NCBI GenBank assembly: GCA_023249375.1
Contig: JAHFCT010000027.1
Location: 1 to 44,071 of the forward strand
Direction: 5' to 3'
Origin: Gemmatimonadota bacterium
Lineage (GTDB): Bacteria > Gemmatimonadota > Gemmatimonadetes > Gemmatimonadales > Gemmatimonadaceae
Length of the DNA stretch: 44,071 nucleotides
The position numbers were made by a program, and so were the translations under genes. The notes beneath the pieces were generated by a model, which was not told where the DNA came from, ran no database searches, and saw nothing but the letters and a program-made list of their open reading frames with translations. Within the stretch, counting starts at the first letter, position 1, and each line of letters starts with the position of its first letter. This document shows, piece by piece, positions 15,449 through 24,879 of this stretch.

Positions 15449-15754
15449 TCAGACCGGCTTGGGATTCAGCAACGGACGGTCGGCGTCGGTGCGCACGAGC
15501 CGGATAATCTCGGTGGGTGCGGTTCCCGCGACGTCGCGCACCACGACTTCACCACGCTTCAGCGTGTCGTCGATGATCACCGTCGCGAGATCGTGGCGGC
15601 GCGGCCCGTAGATCCAGACCACTTCGCCGTCGCGCACGCCGCGCAGCGACGCGTCATCGCCGCGGACGCGCACGGCCGGGCCGCGCTCGGCGTCACCCTT
15701 GCGCGTGGCAATGAAGCCGGCGACCTGCAGCGGCGGGTTGTAGCCGTCGGCCAT
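15449..15754 (-). CDS. Small protein with a possible double-psi beta-barrel-like fold
   Basis: This is a 101-residue protein starting at ATG 15754, which overlaps the upstream TAA by one base (TAATG). The core (VRVRGDDASLRGVRDGEVVWIYGP, then DTLKRGEVVVRD) has the pattern of short strands and glycine-aspartate turns seen in the C-terminal domains of molybdopterin-dependent enzymes, where such a barrel binds the cofactor. Here it stands alone, so cofactor binding is only a guess. No signal peptide or membrane segment is present. Tight coupling to the STAS-like/wHTH gene suggests it works with that regulator. The function is unknown. Confidence 0.65.
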   Translation of the reverse strand: MADGYNPPLQVAGFIATRKGDAERGPAVRVRGDDASLRGVRDGEVVWIYGPRRHDLATVIIDDTLKRGEVVVRDVAGTAPTEIIRLVRTDADRPLLNPKPV

Positions 15755-16320
15755 TACTGCACCATCAGGCTGGCGTCGAGCGCCATGAAGCCGCGGTCGA
15801 GGCGGCGCACGAGGCGGCGGCGCGACAGGTCGTCGAGCACGCGCGCCACAATCTCCTCGCCGAACCCGAACTCATCGGCCAGCTCGGCCGGCACGGCCTG
15901 CCCGCGCACGCGGACCATGTCCCACGCGCGGCGTTCGGCTTCCGTCACGCGCCCGATCAGCCGTGCGATGCCGTCCTCGCAGAGGCAGACCAGCGCGAGT
16001 CCGTGGTGCTTGAGCACCGATTCCACCAGTTCCAGATGTTCCTCGCCGATCCCGCGAAAGACCACGTAGCCGCCGCGCGTGAGGTCGTCGTTCTGCAGCA
16101 GCACGAGCAGCTTGGCCACGACTTCGTCGGCGCAGGAGTAGTCCATCATCCCGATGCTCGAGAAGTCGAGCGAAGTGATGCCGCCCTCGCGGTTGGAGGC
16201 CAGCTCGCGCTCGATCTGATGGCGCACCGCCATCCCCGTGTCGCGGGTCAGCAGGTTGCCATAGTTCTGGTTGACGGTGCTGCGCAGCACCTGGCAGACA
16301 TCGATGGTGTGTGGGGCCAT
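15754..16320 (-). CDS. STAS-like domain protein with C-terminal winged helix
   Basis: About residues 1-110 of this 188-residue protein resemble a STAS-like domain (DUF4325 type): GGITSLDFSSIGMMDYSCADEVVAKLL carries the beta-alpha core and the conserved serine/aspartate region of anti-anti-sigma proteins. Residues about 120-188 look like a winged-helix domain (VPAELADEFGFGEEIVARVLDDLSRRRLVRRL). ATG 16320 is used; a GTG at 16326 overlaps the upstream stop (GTGA) and would add two residues. The upstream gene is a HATPase protein, so the pair could form a switch in which the kinase-like partner controls the STAS domain and the wing binds DNA. That combination is inferred; no target is visible. 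Confidence 0.75.
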   Translation of the reverse strand: MAPHTIDVCQVLRSTVNQNYGNLLTRDTGMAVRHQIERELASNREGGITSLDFSSIGMMDYSCADEVVAKLLVLLQNDDLTRGGYVVFRGIGEEHLELVESVLKHHGLALVCLCEDGIARLIGRVTEAERRAWDMVRVRGQAVPAELADEFGFGEEIVARVLDDLSRRRLVRRLDRGFMALDASLMVQ

Positions 16321-16322
16321 GG

Positions 16323-17204
16323 TCACCGATCGACTTTTTCCGGAATCATGATGAGAAGTTGGGTCCCCGGCATCGGGGAGATCTTGTCGCGTCGTGCCAC
16401 ATCGTCATCCCACGCCGGCACAATGGCCACGCGCGAGGTGCCGCTGCGCACCACCAACTTGCCCTGCCATTTGTTCAGGTACCCGCGAATGCCCTTGAAG
16501 CCCTGGCCGCGGCCATGCTCCGGAAAGCGGCTCGTGGCCTGAATCACCGCCGCCTCGAGCGCGACGCCGTCGTCCCAGCGTTCGGTGAGCGGGCGGCGGT
16601 TGCCGCTCTCAAGCGACTGCCGAATGCCGACGCCCGCGTCGCAGACGGCAATCTGTACGACGTGGCGCCCCATGCGCTTGCGATAGTTGTAGTTCTGCAC
16701 CGCCACCCAGCCGCCGCGCCCCGCATGCTCCACGATGTTCTGGCAGGCCTCGGACAGCGTCATCGCAAACCCCATCACGGCGCGCGACTCGAGATGGAGA
16801 TTCTGCGTGATGATGGCCGCGGCCTTGTCCTTGATGCGCTCCACCACCGTGTGCACATCATCGCTGCGCGACACGGGCGTCAGCTCGAGCAGTGTCCCCG
16901 ACTCGCGCTCCGTGCGCGGACTGGGCACCCGTCCTTTGATGTCAAACAGGTCGTCGGCGTACTCGAAAAACCGGGCGCGCGACCAGTACGACGCGGTGTC
17001 GTCCTTTTCGGGCGGGAAGAACTGCGGCTTCTCCTGGCGGGTCTGCGCCAGCGTCAGCAGGGCCGTCAGGCCGAACGGCGACGCCCACGTCGTGTTGCGC
17101 GCGTCGATGAGGACGCGCTCGTCCGCAGGCAGCGGCGCAAGCTGGTCGAGCACCTGCTCGAAGGTCTGGTCGTCCAGCGACGACGGGACATTGATGACGT
17201 TCAC
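16323..17204 (-). CDS. STAS + HATPase (anti-sigma-factor-like kinase) protein
   Basis: This is a 293-residue cytoplasmic protein. Residues 1-70 look like a STAS-type beta-alpha domain (DERVLIDARNTTWASPFGLTALL). About 110-293 is a GHKL ATPase of the RsbW/SpoIIAB type: the N-box MTLSEACQNIVEHAG at 148-162 and the G1 box DAGVGI at 189-194, then HGRGQGFKGI as the lid/G2 region. Such ATPases phosphorylate STAS proteins or sequester partners. There are no sensor or receiver domains, so the input is unclear. The GTG start at 17204 overlaps the PfkB stop (GTGA), and its own stop overlaps the next gene. It is encoded with a STAS-like/wHTH protein, its likely partner. Confidence 0.85.
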   Translation of the reverse strand: MNVINVPSSLDDQTFEQVLDQLAPLPADERVLIDARNTTWASPFGLTALLTLAQTRQEKPQFFPPEKDDTASYWSRARFFEYADDLFDIKGRVPSPRTERESGTLLELTPVSRSDDVHTVVERIKDKAAAIITQNLHLESRAVMGFAMTLSEACQNIVEHAGRGGWVAVQNYNYRKRMGRHVVQIAVCDAGVGIRQSLESGNRRPLTERWDDGVALEAAVIQATSRFPEHGRGQGFKGIRGYLNKWQGKLVVRSGTSRVAIVPAWDDDVARRDKISPMPGTQLLIMIPEKVDR

Positions 17205-18181
17205 GAGGGACTTAGTTCTCCACGGAGAAAATGTGCGAGTCCGGTGGCGCCCCGGTGCTCCACATTGCGGGCGGCGGCGGCAATCGCCGCGCGTAGCGCA
17301 TCGGTGATTATATCACCCGCGAGCAGTCGCGAGTAATAGGTAGCGCCGAACACGTCACCGCATCCGGTGGGATCCCCCTTGACGTGAACCTGTCCGGGCG
17401 CTGGCGCAAGGAGCGCAGTGCGCAGCGCGCCGCTTGACAACCTGATCGGCGGCGCTCCGCGCGCGCGGTCCCTGAGCCGCTCGAAGTGTGACGGCGCGAA
17501 ATACACCGCGCCGCGCGGCCCGAGCGTGACCACCAGCGCCTGCACACCGGCCGCCAGCGCCGTCGCCGCCAGCGCCATGCCATCGCTCGCGAGCATCGAC
17601 AGCTCGTCCTCGTTCACCTGCAGCACATCAAAACAGCGGCACCAGTCGGCCACGCGCGGTATCGGCTGCAGCGTGCGGAGCCCCGAGGGCTGCACGGCCA
17701 GCACGAGCGAATGCAAGTCGCAGTAGATGGGGCCGCCAAAGTGCTGGCGCAGCAGCATCGCGGTCTCGAGATCGAGCTCGAAGCCGGAGATGAGATTCAC
17801 ATAGAGTGCATCGAGATTGCCGAGGAGCGGCTGCAGTCCCTGCCAGGTCCATCCGGGGACGCCGCCGCTCAGCACCTCGCTGCGGCGCTCGTCGTCGAGG
17901 TACCGCAACTCCACGCGATTGTTGGGATAGGGCACCGCGACCGCCGCGGCGTCGGGCGCGATCCGCTTGAGCGACGCGAGGAAGCCGCGCGCCTCGCGCG
18001 CCAGATCATCACCGACCTTGATGATCGGCACGATCTCCCAATCGTCGGGGAGCGCGGCGTCAAAGCCCGCCAGCGCGTACGTGATGCCGCCCCATTCCTG
18101 CACGGGGACGGTCCGCACGTCCCGGCCATGGATGACGTCCCAGACGAACGTGCCGAGAACGCCAACCCGGCGTTTGGTCAC
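17201..18181 (-). CDS. PfkB-family carbohydrate kinase
   Basis: This 326-residue kinase belongs to the ribokinase/PfkB family. It has the N-terminal sheet (RRVGVLGTFVWDVIHG), the QVNEDEL segment at 188-194, and the C-terminal signature KGDPTGCGDVFGATYY at 268-283, with D276 the likely catalytic base and the GCGD anion hole. The substrate is unknown; a sugar, sugar phosphate or nucleoside are all possible. GTG 18181 overlaps the ROK gene stop (GTGA); the longer frame upstream lies inside that gene. Its neighbours, a ROK sugar kinase and a heptosyltransferase-like enzyme, make a role in activated-sugar supply for the envelope plausible but unproven. Confidence 0.9.
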   Translation of the reverse strand: MTKRRVGVLGTFVWDVIHGRDVRTVPVQEWGGITYALAGFDAALPDDWEIVPIIKVGDDLAREARGFLASLKRIAPDAAAVAVPYPNNRVELRYLDDERRSEVLSGGVPGWTWQGLQPLLGNLDALYVNLISGFELDLETAMLLRQHFGGPIYCDLHSLVLAVQPSGLRTLQPIPRVADWCRCFDVLQVNEDELSMLASDGMALAATALAAGVQALVVTLGPRGAVYFAPSHFERLRDRARGAPPIRLSSGALRTALLAPAPGQVHVKGDPTGCGDVFGATYYSRLLAGDIITDALRAAIAAAARNVEHRGATGLAHFLRGELSPS

Positions 18182-19170
18182 GCCACCGGATGCTCGGCCA
18201 GGAATGCCGCGACGGCCCCCACCATCCCCGCGCTGCCGCCGAGCGCGCCCGGGACAATGCGGCACGCGTCTACCGCGGGTTTGAACGCACGGCGACGCAC
18301 TTCGGCGCGCAGCGGCACGAACAACGAGTCGCCCGCCTGCGCGACACCGCCGGCGAGCACCACGACATCGGGGTTGAAGATGTTGAGGATGTTGGCGACG
18401 CCGATGCCAAGAAACCGCGCCGTCTCCTTCACCACTTCGGCGGCAATCGCGTCGCCCTGGCCCGACGCCTTGTACACGATGGCGGCGGTGATCTTCTCGA
18501 GGTCGCCGTCCACGAGATCGCGCAGCATGGACGGTTCGCCGTTGGACAGCGCTTCGCGGGCGCGCATCGCGATGGCCGGCCCCGACGCATAGGCCTCCAG
18601 GCAGCCGTAGTTGCCGCAGCCGCACCGCCGGCCATTGGCCTCAATGGTCGTGTGGCCGATCTCGCCAGCCACGTCACTCGCGCCGTGGAGCAGCCGCCCG
18701 CCGAGAATGAGTCCGCCGCCGATACCGGTGCCGAGCGTGAAGCCCACGACGTCACGGCCGCCCTTCGCGGCGCCCAGCCACCACTCGCCAAGCGTGGCGC
18801 AGTTGGCGTCGTTGTCGAGCACCACGGGAAGTCCGACCTTGCCGGACACGAGATCGCGCAGCGGGAAGTCGGTCCATCCAAGATTGGGCGTGAGGATGAC
18901 GAGTCCCTTCTCACGATCGAGCGGTCCCGGACAGCCAATGCCAACACCGGCGAATTGGCTGCGCGTGGCGCCCGTTTCGCGCATCACGGTGGCAATGGTC
19001 GTGTCGATCATCTCGCAGATGCGAGCGACCACCGCATCGGCACCCTGCTTGGCGAGCGTCGGCAAGTGGATGACACCGAGCTCGCGGCTGCCGTCGCCCG
19101 GCATCGCGCCGACGACGAGGTTGGTGCCGCCGATATCGACGCCGATTACGTATTGGGAGGAGACTGTCAT
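18178..19170 (-). CDS. ROK-family sugar kinase (glucokinase-like)
   Basis: This 330-residue cytosolic kinase has the phosphate-binding DIGGTN at 12-17, the catalytic Asp in LDNDAN (D121), the LGTGIGGG loop at 146-153 and the ROK zinc site: H173 followed by C183, C185 and C190 in RCGCGNYGCLEA. This combination is typical of ROK glucokinases rather than ROK repressors, and no DNA-binding domain is present. It likely phosphorylates glucose or an N-acyl hexosamine. ATG 19170 overlaps the stop of the glycosyltransferase gene (ATGA), and its stop overlaps the PfkB start. The 40-codon upstream extension of the frame lies inside that gene and is rejected. Confidence 0.92.
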   Translation of the reverse strand: MTVSSQYVIGVDIGGTNLVVGAMPGDGSRELGVIHLPTLAKQGADAVVARICEMIDTTIATVMRETGATRSQFAGVGIGCPGPLDREKGLVILTPNLGWTDFPLRDLVSGKVGLPVVLDNDANCATLGEWWLGAAKGGRDVVGFTLGTGIGGGLILGGRLLHGASDVAGEIGHTTIEANGRRCGCGNYGCLEAYASGPAIAMRAREALSNGEPSMLRDLVDGDLEKITAAIVYKASGQGDAIAAEVVKETARFLGIGVANILNIFNPDVVVLAGGVAQAGDSLFVPLRAEVRRRAFKPAVDACRIVPGALGGSAGMVGAVAAFLAEHPVA

Positions 19171-20183
19171 CGTGGTGCGGAGGAAGGTCCCAGCAAATTG
19201 CGCACGTGGACGGCTACTTGCGAGGGCGCAAGCGAGCGCATGCAGAGAAAATGTCCCAGCGGGCACTCGCGCGGCCCGTGCGGATGGCACGGACGGCAGG
19301 CAAGCCCGTCCACGCCGATCGATTGCGACCGTGGCGCGAGCGGTCCAAACCCAAAAGCAGGCACCGTCGGTCCGAATATGGTGAGCGTCGGCGTACCCAT
19401 GCCCGAGGCGAGATGCGTCGGGGCTGAATCGTTGGCCACGAGCACGGCACAGCGGCCAATCAGCTCCGCGCTGGCGAGCAGCGACAGCCGACCGGTGGCG
19501 TCGAGCACGCGTCCGGGTGCCGCGGCCGCCGCGGTCTCGGCGAGTGCCGAGTCCTCGGGGCTGCCGATCACCGCGAAGCGCGCTTCGCTCAGGGTCGACA
19601 CCAATCCCGCGATGTGCGGCCAGCGCTTCGTTCCCCAGATACTGCCCGGCGCAATCCCGATCAGCGGCCCGCCGTCTGGCAGCTCCGTCAGCAGCGCGTC
19701 GACCGCGGACTGCTCCTCCGCGCCAGGATAGAGATGAGGACGAATCGCCTCAGCGTCAGGCGACGGCGCACCATTACCGGCCGCCAGCCGCCACAGTCGC
19801 TCGGCGTGATGCACGTCGCGCCGATAGCGCACGCGCTCGGTGTAGAGCGCCCGCCCGGTGGAGGTGTCAAAGCCGACGCGTCGCGCAATCCGTGCGCCGC
19901 GCGCGAGCACCGCGCTGCGCATCGAGCCCTGCGCCAGGTACACGGCGTCGTACCCGCTGCCGCGCAGCCGCTGCGCGAGGCGGCGCAGACCGAGCAGCCC
20001 CGCATCTCGCCCGCGTTTGTCGTAGACGATGAGCTCGCGCACCGACGGATTGCCCTGCAGAATCGTCGCGCCGAGCGGCGTGACCACGACATCCACCGGC
20101 CCGCGCGCGGCGAGCGCAGCCAGCAACGGCGTTGAGAGAATCGTGTCGCCGAGGAAGGACGTCTGGATGACGAGGGAAGCCAC
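19167..20183 (-). CDS. Glycosyltransferase family 9 (ADP-heptose:LPS heptosyltransferase-like)
   Basis: This is a 338-residue GT-B glycosyltransferase. It begins with VASLVIQTSFLGDTIL, the usual GT9 start in which the Asp of the GD pair is catalytic, and the C-terminal half has GIAPGSIWGTKRWP and NDSAPTHLASGMGTPTLTIFG, the nucleotide-sugar-binding stretches of WaaF/WaaC/RfaF-type enzymes. It probably adds heptose or a related sugar to lipopolysaccharide core at the inner face of the inner membrane. GTG 20183 is chosen because the protein then begins at the conserved strand. It lies 68 bp after lepA, with a hairpin between, so the downstream cluster may have its own promoter. Confidence 0.9.
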   Translation of the reverse strand: MASLVIQTSFLGDTILSTPLLAALAARGPVDVVVTPLGATILQGNPSVRELIVYDKRGRDAGLLGLRRLAQRLRGSGYDAVYLAQGSMRSAVLARGARIARRVGFDTSTGRALYTERVRYRRDVHHAERLWRLAAGNGAPSPDAEAIRPHLYPGAEEQSAVDALLTELPDGGPLIGIAPGSIWGTKRWPHIAGLVSTLSEARFAVIGSPEDSALAETAAAAAPGRVLDATGRLSLLASAELIGRCAVLVANDSAPTHLASGMGTPTLTIFGPTVPAFGFGPLAPRSQSIGVDGLACRPCHPHGPRECPLGHFLCMRSLAPSQVAVHVRNLLGPSSAPR

Positions 20184-20198
20184 GGTACAACAGTAACG

Positions 20199-20220
20199 AT
20201 TCCCGTCGTGCGACGGGAAT
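20199..20220 (-). terminator. Hairpin after lepA
   Basis: ATTCCCGTC (20199-20207) and GACGGGAAT (20212-20220) are exact complements around GTGC. It lies 32 bases past the lepA stop at 20252 and 16 bases before the glycosyltransferase GTG. On the minus strand it is followed by CGTTACTGTT, a poor T-tract. It could terminate or attenuate transcription, or protect the 3' end of the lepA message. Confidence 0.55.
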
Positions 20221-20251
20221 GAGCGTCGCATGCCGTGTCGTGGAAGCTCCG

Positions 20252-22048
<1,797 letters not shown>

Positions 22049-22156
22049 GGCGGGTGTTGCTAAGGGTCAGCCTATAAAGTTAGCCCGGCTCGCACCGCCA
22101 TCCAACTGCCGGGGGTCCGCGTTCTGGCGGTCCCGTGCGTACAATTACATCGCTCC
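22049..22156. promoter_or_regulatory. Divergent promoter region between lepA and the DUF58 gene
   Basis: This 108-bp gap separates divergent genes. For the plus strand, TACAAT (22140-22145) matches the sigma-70 -10 hexamer at five of six positions and would place the transcript start a few bases before ATG 22157, giving a very short leader. No convincing -35 hexamer is found at normal spacing. For the minus strand, a TATAGG-like element occurs around 22069-22074. Confidence 0.4.
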
Positions 22157-23074
22157 ATGACCAGTCCGGCCAACGCGCAGCGCCCCGAACTCCTTGATCC
22201 CGCCCAGCTCAACGCGCTTGGCGGGCTGGAGATTCGTGCGCGCTGGGTCGTGGAAGGCTTCCTCACCGGACTGCACCGCTCGCGCAAGAAGGGCTTCTCG
22301 GTCGAGTTCGCCGAGCACCGCGCCTACCAGCCAGGCGACGACTTGCGGTACATGGACTGGAAGATGGCTGCCCGCGCCGACAAGTGGCTGATCAAGCTCT
22401 TCGAGGAAGAGACCAACCTGCGCGCCACGGTGGTCCTCGACGTCTCCAAATCGATGCACTGGACAGGCGCGCCGTCCCGGCTCACCAAGCTGGCCTACGC
22501 CGAAACGCTCGTCGCGGCCGTGTCGCTGCTGCTCCTCAAGCAGCGCGACGCCGTGGGGCTCATTCGTTTTGACGACGAAGTGCGCACGGTGCTGCCGCCG
22601 CGCTCGCGCGACCTGCACTTCCGCCGCATTCTCGCCGCGCTCTCCGAGCCCGGCGCGGGGATGGGCAGCGACGCGCCGGGCGCACTGATGCGCGCCGCAC
22701 GGCTGGTGCCGCGGGCCGGCATGGTCATTGTCGTCTCGGACTTGCTGCTCGATCCCGCCGAAACCGTCGAGGCCATTCAGGCGCTCCGCGGCGCGGGGCA
22801 TCAGGTGACGGTGCTCCACCTGCTCGATCCCGCCGAGCGCGATCTCTCGGTGCAGGGCGCCGAGCTGGTCTTCGTCGATACGGAGAGCGGCACCGAGGTG
22901 GAAGCCTCCGTCGGCGACGTGCGCGCTGCCTATCGCGCAACGGTACTCGAGGCGATCGAAGAATGGCGGTCGCGTCTCGCCGGCGTCGGCGCGGCGTACG
23001 AACCGATCTTCACCGACGCGCCCTTCGTGGTGCCGGTGCGCCGCGCTTTCCTCTCGCGCCAGCGTCTGCCGTGA
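22157..23074 (+). CDS. DUF58-domain protein (BatA/MoxR-system type)
   Basis: This 305-residue protein has the DUF58 hallmark EHRAYQPGDDLRYMDWKMAARADKWLIKLFEEE at about 53-85, followed by a von Willebrand A-like region with an intact MIDAS triad DVSKS (D95, S97, S99). It has no signal peptide or clear membrane segment, so it should be cytosolic. Such proteins usually accompany a MoxR AAA+ ATPase and Bat-type membrane proteins in maturation or stress systems. Here the Bat-type gene follows directly (GTGA overlap), but the ATPase gene is not in the window; it may be elsewhere. ATG 22157 has no strong Shine-Dalgarno sequence. Confidence 0.9.
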   Translation: MTSPANAQRPELLDPAQLNALGGLEIRARWVVEGFLTGLHRSRKKGFSVEFAEHRAYQPGDDLRYMDWKMAARADKWLIKLFEEETNLRATVVLDVSKSMHWTGAPSRLTKLAYAETLVAAVSLLLLKQRDAVGLIRFDDEVRTVLPPRSRDLHFRRILAALSEPGAGMGSDAPGALMRAARLVPRAGMVIVVSDLLLDPAETVEAIQALRGAGHQVTVLHLLDPAERDLSVQGAELVFVDTESGTEVEASVGDVRAAYRATVLEAIEEWRSRLAGVGAAYEPIFTDAPFVVPVRRAFLSRQRLP

Positions 23075-24876
23075 GCTTGCTCGCGCCCTTAGCGCTGCTG
23101 CTCGGCCTGACCGCGGCAGTGCCACTCTGGCTGCACCTGCGCCGCCGCAAAGTCGAAATGCGCATCGACTTTCCCGCGGTTCGCTATTTGCTGCGCGCCG
23201 AGCAGGAGCACGCGCGCGAGCTGAAGGTGCGCAACGTGCTGCTGATGGTGCTGCGTGTCGCCATCGTGCTGCTCATCGCGCTCGCCGCGTCGCGGCCGTT
23301 GGCTCGGCTCGGCGTGACCGGCCATGGCCCCACCGGATTAGTGGTGGTGCTCGACAACTCGATGAGCACGGGGGCCGTGGCGGACGGCCGCTCGGTGCTG
23401 GCGGCGCTGCAAGGCGTGGCGCATGAGCTGCTCGCCCGCGCGCGGTCGAGCGACCGGGTTTGGCTGGTCACGGCCGATGGCGCGGTGATTGGTGGAGCGG
23501 CGTCGAACGTTGCGGCGGCTGTCGACCGCGCCGTGCCGCTCGCCGGCGCGGGAGATCTCGCGGCGGCCGTGCGCACTGCCGCCGCACTGGCCAGCGGTGC
23601 CGCGTTGCCATCGTCGCGCGTCGTCGTGGTCACCGACGGTCAGGCAAGCGCATGGCCGGCGCAGCTCGCGGCGCCCTCGGCGCCGGTGCTCGTCTACGCG
23701 CCGAGCACGCCGCCGCCGGCAAATCGCGCCGTGACGCGCGTCGTCACTGACCCGCCGCATTGGGCGCCGCGCGGCGTGCTGCGCGCATCGGTGCTTGCCA
23801 AGTCGAGCGTGACGTGGCGCGCCGCACTCGGCGGGATGACGCTCGCTCGCGGTACGGTCGCGGGGGGCGGCACCATCGAGGCGGGCGCAGCGCCGGCCGC
23901 GCACGGCTGGACCGCGGGCGTGGTCGAACTCCCGCCCGATGAACTGCGTGCCGACGACGTGCGTCCGTTCGCGCTGCATGTTGGCCCTGCGCCCGCCGCG
24001 CACGCCGATGCCGCGTCGGGCGCGTTTGCGCGCACGGCCATCGCGGCGCTCGCCGCGGATGGCCGTGTGCGCGAGGGCGGCGGCGTGGCGCTCACGAGCG
24101 CCGAGAATGTGAACGCGCTCCCCGCGCTCATCACCGCGCCGTCCGATCCGGCGCGTGTTGCGCTGGCCAATCGCGCGCTCGAGCGCGCACGCATTCCGTG
24201 GCGATTCGGCGAACGCCGCGCCGGTCCCGTGCAACTGCACGGTGACGGACTCGACGGTGCGACGGCGCAGCGCTTCTACACGCTGCAGCGACAGGGTGAC
24301 GCGCTCTCCGATACGTTGGTGAAAGCGGGCGCCGAGCCGGCGATCGTCGCCGGGGACGGGTGGGTCGTCACCGCGTTTTCACTTGACCCGGCCGACACGG
24401 ACATTCCGTTGCGCGCCGCGTTCCTGCCGTGGATCGAGCGCACCATCACGCGACGGCTCGCCGCCGACGCGGGGCCGGTCATAGAGGTCGCGCCTCTGGC
24501 GTGGGTTGCCCGGCCCTCGTGGGCCACGGGACTCGAAGGCACCGATGGAACGGTGCAGTCGCTGCAAGGCGCGCGCTTCCGCGCGCCGGCCACAACCGGT
24601 GTGTATTTCCTGCGACGCGGCGCCGAACGCGCCGGCGCCGTGGTGGTCGCGCCGGAGAGCGCCGAGTCGGTGCTTGATCGCGTCAGCGCCGCGGCCATCG
24701 CCGCGCGTTTCGGCGGACGCGACGCGTCGGGCGTTGACGATGCGGCACGGCTCACCGCGGCCGCGTGGTCGGACACGTCGCCGCGTCCAATCCTCGCCGG
24801 CCTCGTGCTCGGCGCGCTGCTGCTGCTCGCCGCCGAGACGTGGGTCTCGCGCCGCGACGACGCCGACGCGGCCTGA
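23071..24876 (+). CDS. BatA-type membrane protein with vWA-like domain
   Basis: This is a 601-residue protein. Two helices at about 3-20 and 55-75 flank the BatA N-terminal motif (PLALLLGLTAAVPLWLHLRRRK), then a vWA-like domain with a MIDAS-like DNSMST (D95, S97, S99). A long Ala-rich periplasmic or extracytoplasmic region follows, and a C-terminal helix at about 574-592 (ILAGLVLGALLLLAAETW) ends in a short basic/acidic tail. GTG 23071 overlaps the DUF58 stop. Proteins of this type occur in Bat operons and in Gemmatimonadota- and Bacteroidota-like genomes; the exact role is unknown. The gene ends three bases before mfd, so mfd may be read from the same transcript. Confidence 0.85.
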   Translation: MSLLAPLALLLGLTAAVPLWLHLRRRKVEMRIDFPAVRYLLRAEQEHARELKVRNVLLMVLRVAIVLLIALAASRPLARLGVTGHGPTGLVVVLDNSMSTGAVADGRSVLAALQGVAHELLARARSSDRVWLVTADGAVIGGAASNVAAAVDRAVPLAGAGDLAAAVRTAAALASGAALPSSRVVVVTDGQASAWPAQLAAPSAPVLVYAPSTPPPANRAVTRVVTDPPHWAPRGVLRASVLAKSSVTWRAALGGMTLARGTVAGGGTIEAGAAPAAHGWTAGVVELPPDELRADDVRPFALHVGPAPAAHADAASGAFARTAIAALAADGRVREGGGVALTSAENVNALPALITAPSDPARVALANRALERARIPWRFGERRAGPVQLHGDGLDGATAQRFYTLQRQGDALSDTLVKAGAEPAIVAGDGWVVTAFSLDPADTDIPLRAAFLPWIERTITRRLAADAGPVIEVAPLAWVARPSWATGLEGTDGTVQSLQGARFRAPATTGVYFLRRGAERAGAVVVAPESAESVLDRVSAAAIAARFGGRDASGVDDAARLTAAAWSDTSPRPILAGLVLGALLLLAAETWVSRRDDADAA

Positions 24877-24879
24877 CCG

